Source: Bacteroidota bacterium
Lineage (GTDB): Bacteria; Bacteroidota; Bacteroidia; 2-12-FULL-35-15
Assembly (NCBI GenBank): GCA_947469885.1
Contig: CANIQT010000021.1
Location: 1 to 64,000 of the forward strand
Reading direction: 5' to 3'
DNA length: 64,000 nt
This document shows positions 31,820-39,236 of the stretch, in pieces. The notes below the pieces were generated by a model. That model was not told the DNA's origin. It was given only the letters and a program-made list of their open reading frames with translations, and did no database searches. Positions within the stretch are counted from its first letter, which is position 1. The number at the start of each line of letters is the position of its first letter. The position numbers and the translations under genes were made by a program.

Positions 31820-33139
31820 TTATTTAAACAATCTTACAATGTCATTTCCATTTGCAAACAAAAGTAATCCTAATAAAAGGAACATGCCAGCATACTGAGC
31901 GTATTCCATAAATTTTTCGTTCGGTTTTCTTTTTGTTATTACTTCATATAGAAGAAACATTACATGCCCTCCATCCAAAGCAGGGATAGGAAGTATATTC
32001 ATAATGGCAAGTACAATACTCAAAAATGCAGTGAACGACCAAAAGCTCTGCCAGTCCCATGTTGGGCTATATGCTTTACCGATAGAAACAAATCCACCTA
32101 TTTCGCTTGCTGCGCCTTTAACAGTGAAGATAACTTTAAATTGTTTTATATAATTATCAAACGTTTCGCCTGCTTTGTGAATGCCTGCAGGGAACGATTC
32201 AAAAAAACTATAATGAACCGTTTCCAATGTAAAGTATTTACTTAAATCAAGATTGACACCTATACCAATCATTCCTGTTTCTGATACCTGCAAATGAGTT
32301 TTAACCGTATCCTTAACTCTTACAACAGAAAAATTAATTTTTTTGCCTTTATTTTTTTGAAGTTCTTTGGTTACATCCATTCGGTAAGGAGTAGCCACAT
32401 CATTCACAGAAACAACTCTATCTCCTACCTTTATTCCTGCTTCAGCAGCAGGTTTTCCGGATGTTACAGAAATTACATCCATCGGAAAACGGGGCTCCAC
32501 CAGATGAAGTTTGGTGGCAATCATCTCGCTCAAATTCTCTTCAGTAACAGTAATATTCACTGGTTGCCCGTCACGCTCTACCTGAATGCTTTTTGCTTTA
32601 TTTATCAGCACATCTCCAAAAACCCTTTCGATACTAGTTACAGGAATCTTGTCCACAGAAACAATTTTATCTCCATCTCTCAATCCCATTTTCAATGCAA
32701 GCGAATCGCACGAAACACCATAGGTTGCATTTTGTGGTGGAAGTGTTTGACTGCCCCATCCAAACAACACCATTGCATAAATAAGAATACCCAAAATTAC
32801 ATTTACTGTAACTCCTCCACACATAATAATTAACCGTTGCCAAGCTGGTTTTGAGCGAAATTCCCAATCTTGAGGTGGCAATTTCATTTGCTCTTTATCC
32901 ATCGATTCGTCAATCATTCCTGATATTTTCACGTATCCGCCCAAGGGCAACCAACCTATACCATATTCGGTTTCTCCCTTTTTAAATTTGAACAAAGAAA
33001 ACCAAGGGTCGAAAAACAAATAGAATTTTTCTACTCTTGTTTTAAATAATTTCGCTGGAATAAAATGCCCCATTTCGTGCAATACGATGAGGATAGAGAG
33101 ACTTAATATAAATTGTGCTGCTTGTGTTAATACTTCCAT
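31820..33139 (-). CDS. rseP: Site-2 intramembrane protease RseP
   Basis: RseP cleaves transmembrane anti-sigma factors or remnant signal peptides inside the membrane. The 439-residue product has the zinc motif HEMGHFIPAKLF in the first membrane helix, a second HxG-type membrane segment, tandem PDZ-like regions (about 120-200 and 205-285, 'GLRDGDKIVSVDKIPV' and 'GIKVGDRVVSVNDV'), and the third motif NILPIPALDGGH near residue 390 supplying the Asp ligand. The gene follows dxr on the same strand, a widely conserved order. Confidence 0.95.
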   Translation of the reverse strand: MEVLTQAAQFILSLSILIVLHEMGHFIPAKLFKTRVEKFYLFFDPWFSLFKFKKGETEYGIGWLPLGGYVKISGMIDESMDKEQMKLPPQDWEFRSKPAWQRLIIMCGGVTVNVILGILIYAMVLFGWGSQTLPPQNATYGVSCDSLALKMGLRDGDKIVSVDKIPVTSIERVFGDVLINKAKSIQVERDGQPVNITVTEENLSEMIATKLHLVEPRFPMDVISVTSGKPAAEAGIKVGDRVVSVNDVATPYRMDVTKELQKNKGKKINFSVVRVKDTVKTHLQVSETGMIGIGVNLDLSKYFTLETVHYSFFESFPAGIHKAGETFDNYIKQFKVIFTVKGAASEIGGFVSIGKAYSPTWDWQSFWSFTAFLSIVLAIMNILPIPALDGGHVMFLLYEVITKRKPNEKFMEYAQYAGMFLLLGLLLFANGNDIVRLFK

Positions 33140-33187
33140 GGTTAAAAATAATGAATCGTTACGAATTTAAAAATCTGAGTATAAAAT

Positions 33188-34351
33188 TTATGCTTTAATT
33201 ATTTTTTGGGCTACTCTTCTTGTTTCTTTATCTGTTTCCACATAGTCAGTATAGCTTGGTTTGGAAATGAATTCAACTGTTTGCAAACATTGTTCCACGA
33301 TGTCGCTCATTTGTAAAAAACCAACTATGTCAAGCAAAAATGCTTCCACTGCTACTTCGTTTGCTGCATTTAGCACACAAGGGGCATTGCCTCCTTTGTT
33401 CATTGCGTGGAATGCGAGTGCAAGGTTACGAAATGTTTTTGTATCCGCCTGTTCAAATGTGAGTTGAGGATAGTTAATAAAATTAAAACGGGGGAAATCT
33501 GATTTTATTCTGTCGGGATAACCCAGTGCATATTGTATAGGCAATTTCATATCGGGCAAACCAAGTTGAGCTTTCATGCTGCCATCGATAAACTGAACAA
33601 TGGAATGAACAATGCTTTGCGGATGCACAATTACATCAATCTGTTCAGCTTTTAATCCAAACAACCATTTGGCTTCTATCACTTCCAACCCTTTATTCAT
33701 CAATGAAGCAGAGTCGATGGTTATTTTTGCGCCCATGTCCCAGTTGGGATGTTTGAGTGCCTGTTCTTTTTTTACTGTCGAAAGAAATGTTTTATCCTTA
33801 CCTCTAAACGGACCGCCTGATGCGGTTAAATAAATTTTTTCTATTGGGTTATGAAACTCACCTGCAAGGCATTGAAAAATGGCAGAGTGCTCTGAATCTA
33901 CAGGATAAAGATTAACCCCTTTTTCTTTTGCAAGTGCTGTAACCAGTTCGCCAGCAACCACCAATGTTTCTTTATTTGCCAATGCAATTTGTTTTCCTGC
34001 ATTTATGGCGGCAAGTGTTGATTCGAGTCCGGCATAGCCAACAATGGCAGTGAGAACCAAATCAATATTTTCCATTTCCACCACTTCGGCAATTGCTTTT
34101 GAGCCTGAATAAACTTTTATATCGTGTGGTTTTAAAGCTTCTTTTACATATTGGTATTTTGTTTCATCAGCAATTACAACAACATTTGGATTAAATTCAA
34201 TGGCTTGTTTTATCAACAAATCAGCATTTCCATTGCCTGTCAATACTTCAACACAAAACACTTCCTCATTTGCACGCACAACATCTAATGCCTGTGTGCC
34301 AATGGAACCAGTGCTTCCGAGTATAGCGATATGTTTTTTATTGTCGTTCAT
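33188..34351 (-). CDS. dxr: 1-deoxy-D-xylulose 5-phosphate reductoisomerase
   Basis: Dxr catalyses the first committed step of the MEP isoprenoid pathway, making 2-C-methylerythritol 4-phosphate with NADPH. The 387-residue product has the N-terminal Rossmann motif ILGSTGSIGTQALDV, the catalytic-loop region 'VDSEHSAIFQCL', 'TASGGPFRGKD', 'NWDMGAKITIDSASLMNKGL' and 'AEQIDVIVHPQSIVHS'. The length is normal. The presence of dxr shows that this organism uses the MEP route, not mevalonate. Confidence 0.97.
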   Translation of the reverse strand: MNDNKKHIAILGSTGSIGTQALDVVRANEEVFCVEVLTGNGNADLLIKQAIEFNPNVVVIADETKYQYVKEALKPHDIKVYSGSKAIAEVVEMENIDLVLTAIVGYAGLESTLAAINAGKQIALANKETLVVAGELVTALAKEKGVNLYPVDSEHSAIFQCLAGEFHNPIEKIYLTASGGPFRGKDKTFLSTVKKEQALKHPNWDMGAKITIDSASLMNKGLEVIEAKWLFGLKAEQIDVIVHPQSIVHSIVQFIDGSMKAQLGLPDMKLPIQYALGYPDRIKSDFPRFNFINYPQLTFEQADTKTFRNLALAFHAMNKGGNAPCVLNAANEVAVEAFLLDIVGFLQMSDIVEQCLQTVEFISKPSYTDYVETDKETRRVAQKIIKA

Positions 34352-34365
34352 TAATTATTTTTCAC

Positions 34366-34407
34366 CACAGATTACAAAGATTTACAAAGATTCATAATTC
34401 CTAATTT
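34366..34407. repeat. Intergenic microrepeats
   Basis: ACAGATTACAAAGATTTACA (period about 9-10) runs into ATAATTCCTAATTTTTTT in the 58-base gap between the M23 and dxr genes. The same two motif types recur at 1981, 28686 and 37575. Confidence 0.5.
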
Positions 34408-34409
34408 TT

Positions 34410-35279
34410 TTAAAACACCATATAATCCTGCGGGTTGACAGCATTGCCATTATACCACAACTCAAAATGAAGGTGCGGTCCGGTGGTTTGCTCTCCCGAA
34501 TTGCCAATAATTGCAACAGGTTCGCCAGCTTTTACATAATCGCCCATTTTTTTTAATAACACTGAATTGTGTTTGTAAACCGAAATTAAATTGTTGGAAT
34601 GCTGAACTGTGATGGTGTATCCAGTTTCCGAACTCCAGGCAGCAAGTATCACCGTGCCATCCAAAGTGGCTTTTATGGGCTCGTTTTCAGGTCCCACAAT
34701 ATCAACTCCAAAATGTTTGTCTTTTGTATTGAAAGAAGCCGAAACAATTCCTTTTAAAGGAGTAAAAAAGAAAAAATTACTGATTCCACTTTTGTTGGTT
34801 TCGGTAGCATAAGATAAAGTATATTGGTCTTGCGACTCAATAATTTTACGCAATGCTTTTTCTTTTACCGAAGGATTTATTTTTAAGTTGGGTGGAGTAA
34901 TTTTTTTGTCGGGGCGGGTTTGCGCGCTATCGTTTTTTATATTTCCGCTCAATACATTATTCAGATTTTGAACAAAAAAATTCTGTTCCGAAATTGTTTG
35001 TTCCAGCGAATCACTTTTCATGGCCAGTCGAATCATCTCTCTTCTCACACTGATATCAGCATAACCAGGAATATATTCTCTTAACGAAGTGAAAGCAAGC
35101 AGGGAAATAACAAGCATCGTCATTACAATAGTAACAGACCCAATAAGAATAACTACTCCAAGAGGAGTTAACCGTAACGTAAATTTTTCTTCAAACGTAT
35201 CGTCATTCATCACCGTTAAGCGGTAACGATTGCGAAGCCGGGTGATTATTTTTTTTCTTAGATTTTTTGGTTCTGCCAT
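34410..35279 (-). CDS. M23 family metallopeptidase, membrane anchored
   Basis: The 289-residue product begins in the cytoplasm with a basic segment (KNLRKKIITRLRNRYRLTV) and has one transmembrane helix at about 34-60. A short coiled-coil-like region (about 80-140) precedes the LytM/M23 domain (about 175-289) with zinc-site motifs HFGVDIVGP and GPHLHFELWYNG. The family hydrolyses peptidoglycan cross-links, or acts as an activator when degenerate; here the H...D and HLH ligands are intact. It is the first gene of the minus-strand run with dxr and rseP. Homologues in Bacteroidota often sit beside cell-shape or isoprenoid genes. Confidence 0.9.
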   Translation of the reverse strand: MAEPKNLRKKIITRLRNRYRLTVMNDDTFEEKFTLRLTPLGVVILIGSVTIVMTMLVISLLAFTSLREYIPGYADISVRREMIRLAMKSDSLEQTISEQNFFVQNLNNVLSGNIKNDSAQTRPDKKITPPNLKINPSVKEKALRKIIESQDQYTLSYATETNKSGISNFFFFTPLKGIVSASFNTKDKHFGVDIVGPENEPIKATLDGTVILAAWSSETGYTITVQHSNNLISVYKHNSVLLKKMGDYVKAGEPVAIIGNSGEQTTGPHLHFELWYNGNAVNPQDYMVF

Positions 35280-35381
35280 TAGGGGCGCAAATATCGGAAT
35301 TATATTAGTTCACTGGTTCATTAGTTTATGGGTTCATTGGTGAAAAGGATTAAAAAGAAGATGTAAAAAAATCTTAAAAAA

Positions 35382-35449
35382 CTGTCAAAATTTCATTGGC
35401 ACTGAAAATTTTTCAGTTTTTTTAGACTAAAAAAAAGAAATTTTGACAG
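35382..35449. promoter_or_regulatory. Nested inverted repeat upstream of hsp20
   Basis: CTGTCAAAATTTC (35382-35394) is exactly complementary to GAAATTTTGACAG (35437-35449). Between them lies a second hairpin, ACTGAAAA/TTTTCAGT, followed by seven T. The site ends 85 bases before the hsp20 ATG. It does not match CIRCE (TTAGCACTC). It may be an operator for a heat-shock repressor, or a terminator plus an operator. Confidence 0.6.
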
Positions 35450-35534
35450 AAAATTAATTGTTTTTTTGGTTGGAATATTTTTTGAAAAACGGGGTGCATA
35501 ATTCAAAAATGTTTAACTAATAAATTAAAAAAAA

Positions 35535-35996
35535 ATGACAATTGTAAAATGGAAAAAGCCTACTACAGATGGGCAAAAGTCAGTAAGTCCTGTAACTTTT
35601 AATTCTCCCTTTTCAGGATTATTCGAAAATTTATTGGGAGAAGAGTATTTAACCCGAGAGTTTGCTTCGTATGTGCCCGCAGCCAATTTTTCGGAAGGAA
35701 AAGAGAAGTATAATTTAGACTTGTCGGCTCCTGGTTTTGAAAAAGAAGATTTCAAAATCGAAGTAAACAAAGGTGTGTTAACTGTTTCGGGCGAACACAA
35801 AACCGAAAAAGAAACAGAAGAGAAAAATTTTACTCGCAAAGAGTTTATCTTCGGCTCGTTTCAAAGAAGTTTTGTATTACCCGAAGAAGTGGACGAAAAT
35901 GCCATTGATGCAAAATACGAGAATGGCATTTTAAGAATTTCGTTAGCCAAAAAAGCAGAACTGCAAAAGGCTTCGATAGAAATTAAAGTTTCATAA
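35535..35996 (+). CDS. Small heat-shock protein (Hsp20/alpha-crystallin)
   Basis: The 153-residue chaperone holds unfolded proteins without using ATP. The alpha-crystallin domain spans about 48-150: 'ASYVPAANFSEGKEKYNLDL', 'APGFEKEDFKIEVNKGVLTV', 'FTRKEFIFGSFQRSFVLPEE' and 'YENGILRISLAKK'. The C-terminal IEIKV motif is the usual I-x-I/V anchor for oligomerisation. It starts at ATG 35535 after an A-run. A nested inverted repeat upstream is the likely control site. A 58-aa membrane protein follows 45 bases later. Confidence 0.95.
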   Translation: MTIVKWKKPTTDGQKSVSPVTFNSPFSGLFENLLGEEYLTREFASYVPAANFSEGKEKYNLDLSAPGFEKEDFKIEVNKGVLTVSGEHKTEKETEEKNFTRKEFIFGSFQRSFVLPEEVDENAIDAKYENGILRISLAKKAELQKASIEIKVS

Positions 35997-36041
35997 AACT
36001 TAGTTTCTGCTATTGTTTAACCTAAAAAAATAAAAAAAACG

Positions 36042-36218
36042 ATGAGTTCATTAGTTATCAGTTTGGGGATTTTGTTTACTTCGGTGGTAGCCATTGTGAG
36101 TTATGCAAAAAAAACAGAAAAAAATACCAATAAAAGCGAGAAGAGAAGTGAAGAAAATTTTAAGAATACAAAATCAAATGATTTTCTGGATTTCTCAGGA
36201 GGCTTGTTAGGTATATAG
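36042..36218 (+). CDS. Small single-pass membrane protein, 58 aa
   Basis: The product has 58 residues. A membrane helix at 3-22 (SLVISLGILFTSVVAIVSYA) is followed by a highly charged Lys/Glu/Asn-rich tail and a Gly-containing end (FLDFSGGLLGI). It lies between hsp20 and a terminator, so the two may form one stress-induced transcript. I do not recognise the family. Confidence 0.6.
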   Translation: MSSLVISLGILFTSVVAIVSYAKKTEKNTNKSEKRSEENFKNTKSNDFLDFSGGLLGI

Positions 36219-36234
36219 CAGGTGCTGCAACATT

Positions 36235-36266
36235 AAAAGGGATTGAAATTTCTCAATCCCTTTTTA
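36235..36266 (+). terminator. Intrinsic terminator of hsp20 unit
   Basis: AAAAGGGATTGA (36235-36246) pairs with TCAATCCCTTTT (36253-36264), then T. It separates the hsp20 unit from the 149-aa gene. Confidence 0.85.
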
Positions 36267-36316
36267 AAAAAAACAATTTTATTTATTAATTAATCTAAAA
36301 CAAAAACAAAAACAAA

Positions 36317-36766
36317 ATGGCTTATCAAGATGTAATTCAAAACCACTTTACTCCGGCAGAACTTGCGGCAATTAGTGTAAAAATGGACGAACTTTGGGCA
36401 TTGCTCAACCCCAAAGTGGTGAACCTTACCGAACAGGAAAACGAAAGGTATGGTAGTATTAACGAAAAAAACAAAGGCATTGTAAACAAGGCAAATGATT
36501 ATAACAATAGTCAGCCAGGATTGAGCAGCCCGGATGTGGACTGGGTGGAGTATCAAAAAGATTTTTTCGACCGCAGCGCGCTCGAAAGTATTGAATTGCG
36601 ATTGCAAGGTTTTGCAAGAGCATGTGATGAAACCAAACGTGCTCATGACTATGATAATTATCAAAACGCTTTAATTGACAAAGATTACACGGATTATAAA
36701 GCCAAAACCGGAGGTGGTGTGCTTTACGAAACCAAAGCGGCAGAGTACAAACAGTTTTTTACCTAG
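36317..36766 (+). CDS. Array-associated 149-aa helical protein
   Basis: I do not recognise the family. The product is 149 residues, has no signal peptide or membrane segment, and appears helical throughout: 'NHFTPAELAAISVKMDELWA', 'VVNLTEQENERYG', 'RSALESIELRLQGFARACDE' and 'VLYETKAAEYKQFF'. It starts at ATG 36317 after a leader (AATCTAAAACAAAAA) also seen before the LytTR gene, with no TAnnTTTG element. A terminator and array 3 lie directly downstream. It resembles the N-terminal halves of the 205-aa and 308-aa proteins only in composition and context. A structural or packing role is possible, but nothing in the sequence proves it. Confidence 0.7.
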   Translation: MAYQDVIQNHFTPAELAAISVKMDELWALLNPKVVNLTEQENERYGSINEKNKGIVNKANDYNNSQPGLSSPDVDWVEYQKDFFDRSALESIELRLQGFARACDETKRAHDYDNYQNALIDKDYTDYKAKTGGGVLYETKAAEYKQFFT

Positions 36767-36783
36767 ATATATAAGGTATAAAA

Positions 36784-36820
36784 AATGCAGCCGTGCTGAA
36801 AAGTATGGCTGTATTTTTTT
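36784..36820 (+). terminator. Intrinsic terminator of the 149-aa gene
   Basis: AATGCAGCC (36784-36792) pairs with GGCTGTATT (36807-36815) with one G-T pair, followed by T. It lies just before array 3. Confidence 0.7.
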
Positions 36821-36840
36821 GCATTATGAGGTAAACATGG

Positions 36841-37016
36841 TTTAAAACCCCGAGCTACTGGTTTAAAACCTCGAGCTACTGGTTTAAAACCATGAACTAC
36901 TGGTTTAAAACCCCGAGATACTGGTTTAAAACCCTGAAAGACTGGTTTAAAACCTCGAGCTACTGGTTTAAAACCATGAAAGACTGGTTTAAAACCACGA
37001 CTGACTGGTTTAAAAT
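36841..37016. repeat. Tandem array 3: eight 21-bp units plus a partial ninth
   Basis: Units begin at 36841, 36862, 36883, 36904, 36925, 36946, 36967 and 36988, and a truncated start lies at 37009. Each unit is TTTAAAACC, seven bases, then ACTGG or a one-base variant. The seven-base window keeps GA at columns 12-13 and varies at columns 10-11 and 14-16, giving windows such as CCGAGCT, ATGAACT, CTGAAAG and ACGACTG. It ends 42 bases before the ATG of an HTH gene. Confidence 0.95.
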
Positions 37017-37058
37017 ATAAAAAAGACAGAATTTCATTAATAAAACAATAATAATAGT

Positions 37059-37426
37059 ATGAAAAGAGGCAAAAAAAATGCGGAAGTGATGACGGTGAAT
37101 ATTGGAAGTATGATAACCGAGAAAATTAAAGAACAAAAAATTTACAAGTCGAATATTGCCCAAAAAATGGGCAGGCAGGAAACTGCAATTTTCCCAATGC
37201 TCAAACGCCCCTCTATGCAAACTACGTCCTTTGGGAAATTAGTGAAACAATTGGGCATAATTTTTTTCACGAAATAGCAGAAGCGTTGGACGAAAAAACA
37301 AAATATACCTTGACTAATGGCAAACAAAAAGAAAAACAAAAAATGGATGAACTGCAAAAAGAAAACGAAAAACTAAAACTGGAAGTGGAAATTCTGAAAG
37401 AATTATTGAAACCAAAAATCAGTTGA
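37059..37426 (+). pseudogene. HTH (Cro/C1-like) regulator with a frameshift
   Basis: The first frame (37059-37277) reads an HTH domain: IGSMITEKIKEQKIYKSNIA, 'QKMGRQETAIFPMLKR' and 'SFGKLVKQLG'. It then stops after IIFFTK. The other frame continues the expected family sequence, HNFFHEIAEALDEKTKY, and a coiled-coil tail (ELQKENEKLKLEVEILKELL) to TGA at 37424-37426. The break lies at GGGCATAATTTTTTTC (37252-37268): a missing base after GG, or one T lost from the seven-T run, would restore about 121 codons. It could be a sequencing error, a real pseudogene, or a phase-variable or frameshifted gene. The full-length form is a known small HTH plus coiled-coil type in Bacteroidota. It follows array 3 directly. 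Confidence 0.75.
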
Positions 37427-37458
37427 CGATTTAAAATAATTTTCTCCCCTCCTCTGTC

Positions 37459-37498
37459 GTTACACCGAGCTTGTCGAACCGCCTTTTCTCTGTGTAAC
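37459..37498. repeat. 40-bp hairpin repeat with GAGCTTGTCGAACC core
   Basis: GTTACAC (37459-37465) is complementary to GTGTAAC (37492-37498). The left part holds CGAGCTTGTCGAACC, related to the repeat inside the M4 protease gene at 17973. Confidence 0.6.
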
Positions 37499-37531
37499 AA
37501 AAAACATACTCCCCCTCAAAAAAATATTTCC

Positions 37532-37561
37532 TTGATTATTTTCAAAACTTATCTATATTTG
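37532..37561 (+). promoter_or_regulatory. Promoter of the first amino-acid permease
   Basis: TTG at 37532-37534, 19 bases, then TATATTTG at 37554-37561 is a textbook Bacteroidota promoter. The ATG is 55 bases downstream, after microrepeats of the ATTCTTAATTCCTAATT type. Confidence 0.75.
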
Positions 37562-37615
37562 AAACGCAATAAATAATTTATAATTCTTAATTCCTAATTT
37601 TTAATTACTAAGTCT

Positions 37616-39106
37616 ATGGCAAATCTTTGGGTCAAAAAATCAATCACCGCATTGCAGCATGAAGCAACGGAAGAAAAAGGAAGTTTAAAACGTACACTCG
37701 GTGCCCGCTCGTTGGTAGCATTGGGTATAGGAGCCATAATCGGTGCCGGATTATTTTCCATTACCGGAGGCGCAGCCGCTAATAATGCAGGTCCGGCAGT
37801 AACCATTTCGTTTGTAATAGCAGCAGTAGCTTGTGCTTTTGCAGGTTTGTGTTATGCTGAGTTTGCATCCATGATTCCTGTGGCAGGTAGTGCTTACACG
37901 TATTCTTATGCCACCATGGGCGAATTTATTGCATGGATTATAGGATGGGATTTGGTGCTCGAATATGCAGTGGGTGCAGCTACTGTGTCCATCAGTTGGT
38001 CAAGATATTTTGTAAAACTATTATCCAATTATGATATTCACCTGCCCGCCTCCATGACCATGTCGCCCTGGGATACCGCTACACTGGCTGATGGCAGTGT
38101 GGTTTCGGGAATGGTAAATCTTCCTGCCGTTTTTATTGTGGTATTAATGTCACTTCTATTAATCAAAGGAACCCGCGAATCGGCAGCAGTCAATAATTTT
38201 ATTGTTGCATTAAAAGTTTCGGTAGTACTTATATTTATTTGTTTAGGCTGGGGATTTATTAATTCCGAAAATTATCATCCCTATATACCCACCAACACTG
38301 GCGACTTTGGAAGCTTTGGCTGGAGTGGTATAGTGCGCGCTGCCGGAATTATTTTCTTTGCATACATTGGTTTTGATGCAGTTTCTACTGCTGCGCAGGA
38401 AGCAAAAAATCCGAAAAAAGATATGCCGATTGGTATTTTGGTTTCGTTGGCAATATGCACGGTGCTCTATCTTTTATTTGCTCACGTAATGACAGGAGTA
38501 ACTAGTTACAAAAGTTTTCAGGGTGCTGATGGCATTGCCCCTGTTGCTGTTGCTATCGACCACATGGGTACTGCAGGTGCAGATGGAATCATTGTTCCGG
38601 CATATCCTTGGCTAAACAAAGCAATCATCATTGCCATACTTGCAGGTTATTCATCAGTGATTATGGTCATGTTGATGGGACAATCGAGGGTGTTCTTCTC
38701 CATGAGTAAAGATGGTTTGTTGCCAAAAGTATTTTCAAATGTTCATCCAAAATTTGGAACACCAAGTCATTCCAATTTATTATTTATGGCATTTGTTAGT
38801 TTGTTTGCAGCTTTCGTTCCTGCCCGTGTAGTAGGCGAAATGACAAGTATAGGCACATTACTAGCATTTGTTTTGGTGTGTGTCGGTGTAATGGTATTAC
38901 GAAAAACACAACCCGATTTGCCGCGTGCTTTCAAAACACCGATGGTTCCTTTAGTTCCCATTTTAGGAATCGTTTCCTGTGTTGCAATGATGGCAGCCCT
39001 TCCGGGAGACACATGGCTACGGTTGATTATTTGGCTGGGAATAGGTTTTGCCATTTACTTTGGATACAGCATTAAAAACAGCAAACTGAATAATCCGAAA
39101 AAATAA
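37616..39106 (+). CDS. APC-family amino-acid permease (cationic amino-acid type)
   Basis: The 496-residue product is an inner membrane protein with about 12-14 hydrophobic helices. The first helix has the APC signature GIGAIIGAGLFSITGGAA, and the consensus amphipathic region FFAYIGFDAVSTAAQEAKNP is typical of the CAT/YfnA branch, which carries arginine, lysine and other amino acids. The C-terminal helices include 'RAFKTPMVPLVPILG'. It is followed by a terminator, a 33-bp palindrome and a second, more distant APC permease on the same strand. Confidence 0.92.
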   Translation: MANLWVKKSITALQHEATEEKGSLKRTLGARSLVALGIGAIIGAGLFSITGGAAANNAGPAVTISFVIAAVACAFAGLCYAEFASMIPVAGSAYTYSYATMGEFIAWIIGWDLVLEYAVGAATVSISWSRYFVKLLSNYDIHLPASMTMSPWDTATLADGSVVSGMVNLPAVFIVVLMSLLLIKGTRESAAVNNFIVALKVSVVLIFICLGWGFINSENYHPYIPTNTGDFGSFGWSGIVRAAGIIFFAYIGFDAVSTAAQEAKNPKKDMPIGILVSLAICTVLYLLFAHVMTGVTSYKSFQGADGIAPVAVAIDHMGTAGADGIIVPAYPWLNKAIIIAILAGYSSVIMVMLMGQSRVFFSMSKDGLLPKVFSNVHPKFGTPSHSNLLFMAFVSLFAAFVPARVVGEMTSIGTLLAFVLVCVGVMVLRKTQPDLPRAFKTPMVPLVPILGIVSCVAMMAALPGDTWLRLIIWLGIGFAIYFGYSIKNSKLNNPKK

Positions 39107-39125
39107 ATTTTGATTTATTATTACT

Positions 39126-39160
39126 AAAAGAAGGACGGAAATTAACCGTCCTTCTTTTTT
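39126..39160 (+). terminator. Intrinsic terminator between the permeases
   Basis: AAAAGAAGGACGG (39126-39138) pairs over 13 bp with CCGTCCTTCTTTT (39146-39158). Confidence 0.88.
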
Positions 39161-39178
39161 GAGTAAAATGAATACCCT

Positions 39179-39211
39179 ACCCCTGTCAGTTTTTAGAACC
39201 CTGACAGGGGT
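39179..39211. repeat. 33-bp palindrome, copy 2
   Basis: ACCCCTGTCAG at the left and CTGACAGGGGT at the right have the same length and sequence as the copy at 23273 except for a few central bases. Confidence 0.85.
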
Positions 39212-39236
39212 AATAGTACACAAATAAAAAATTAAC

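Noticed and set aside
35382..35449. CIRCE operator
   Set aside because: The sequence does not match TTAGCACTC-N9-GAGTGCTAA.
3141..37016. CRISPR arrays
   Set aside because: The units are contiguous 21-mers without 25-40 bp unique spacers, and there are no cas genes in the window.
39179..39211. Terminator of the first permease gene
   Set aside because: A better terminator with T-run is already at 39126-39160, and this element recurs elsewhere as a palindrome without T-run.
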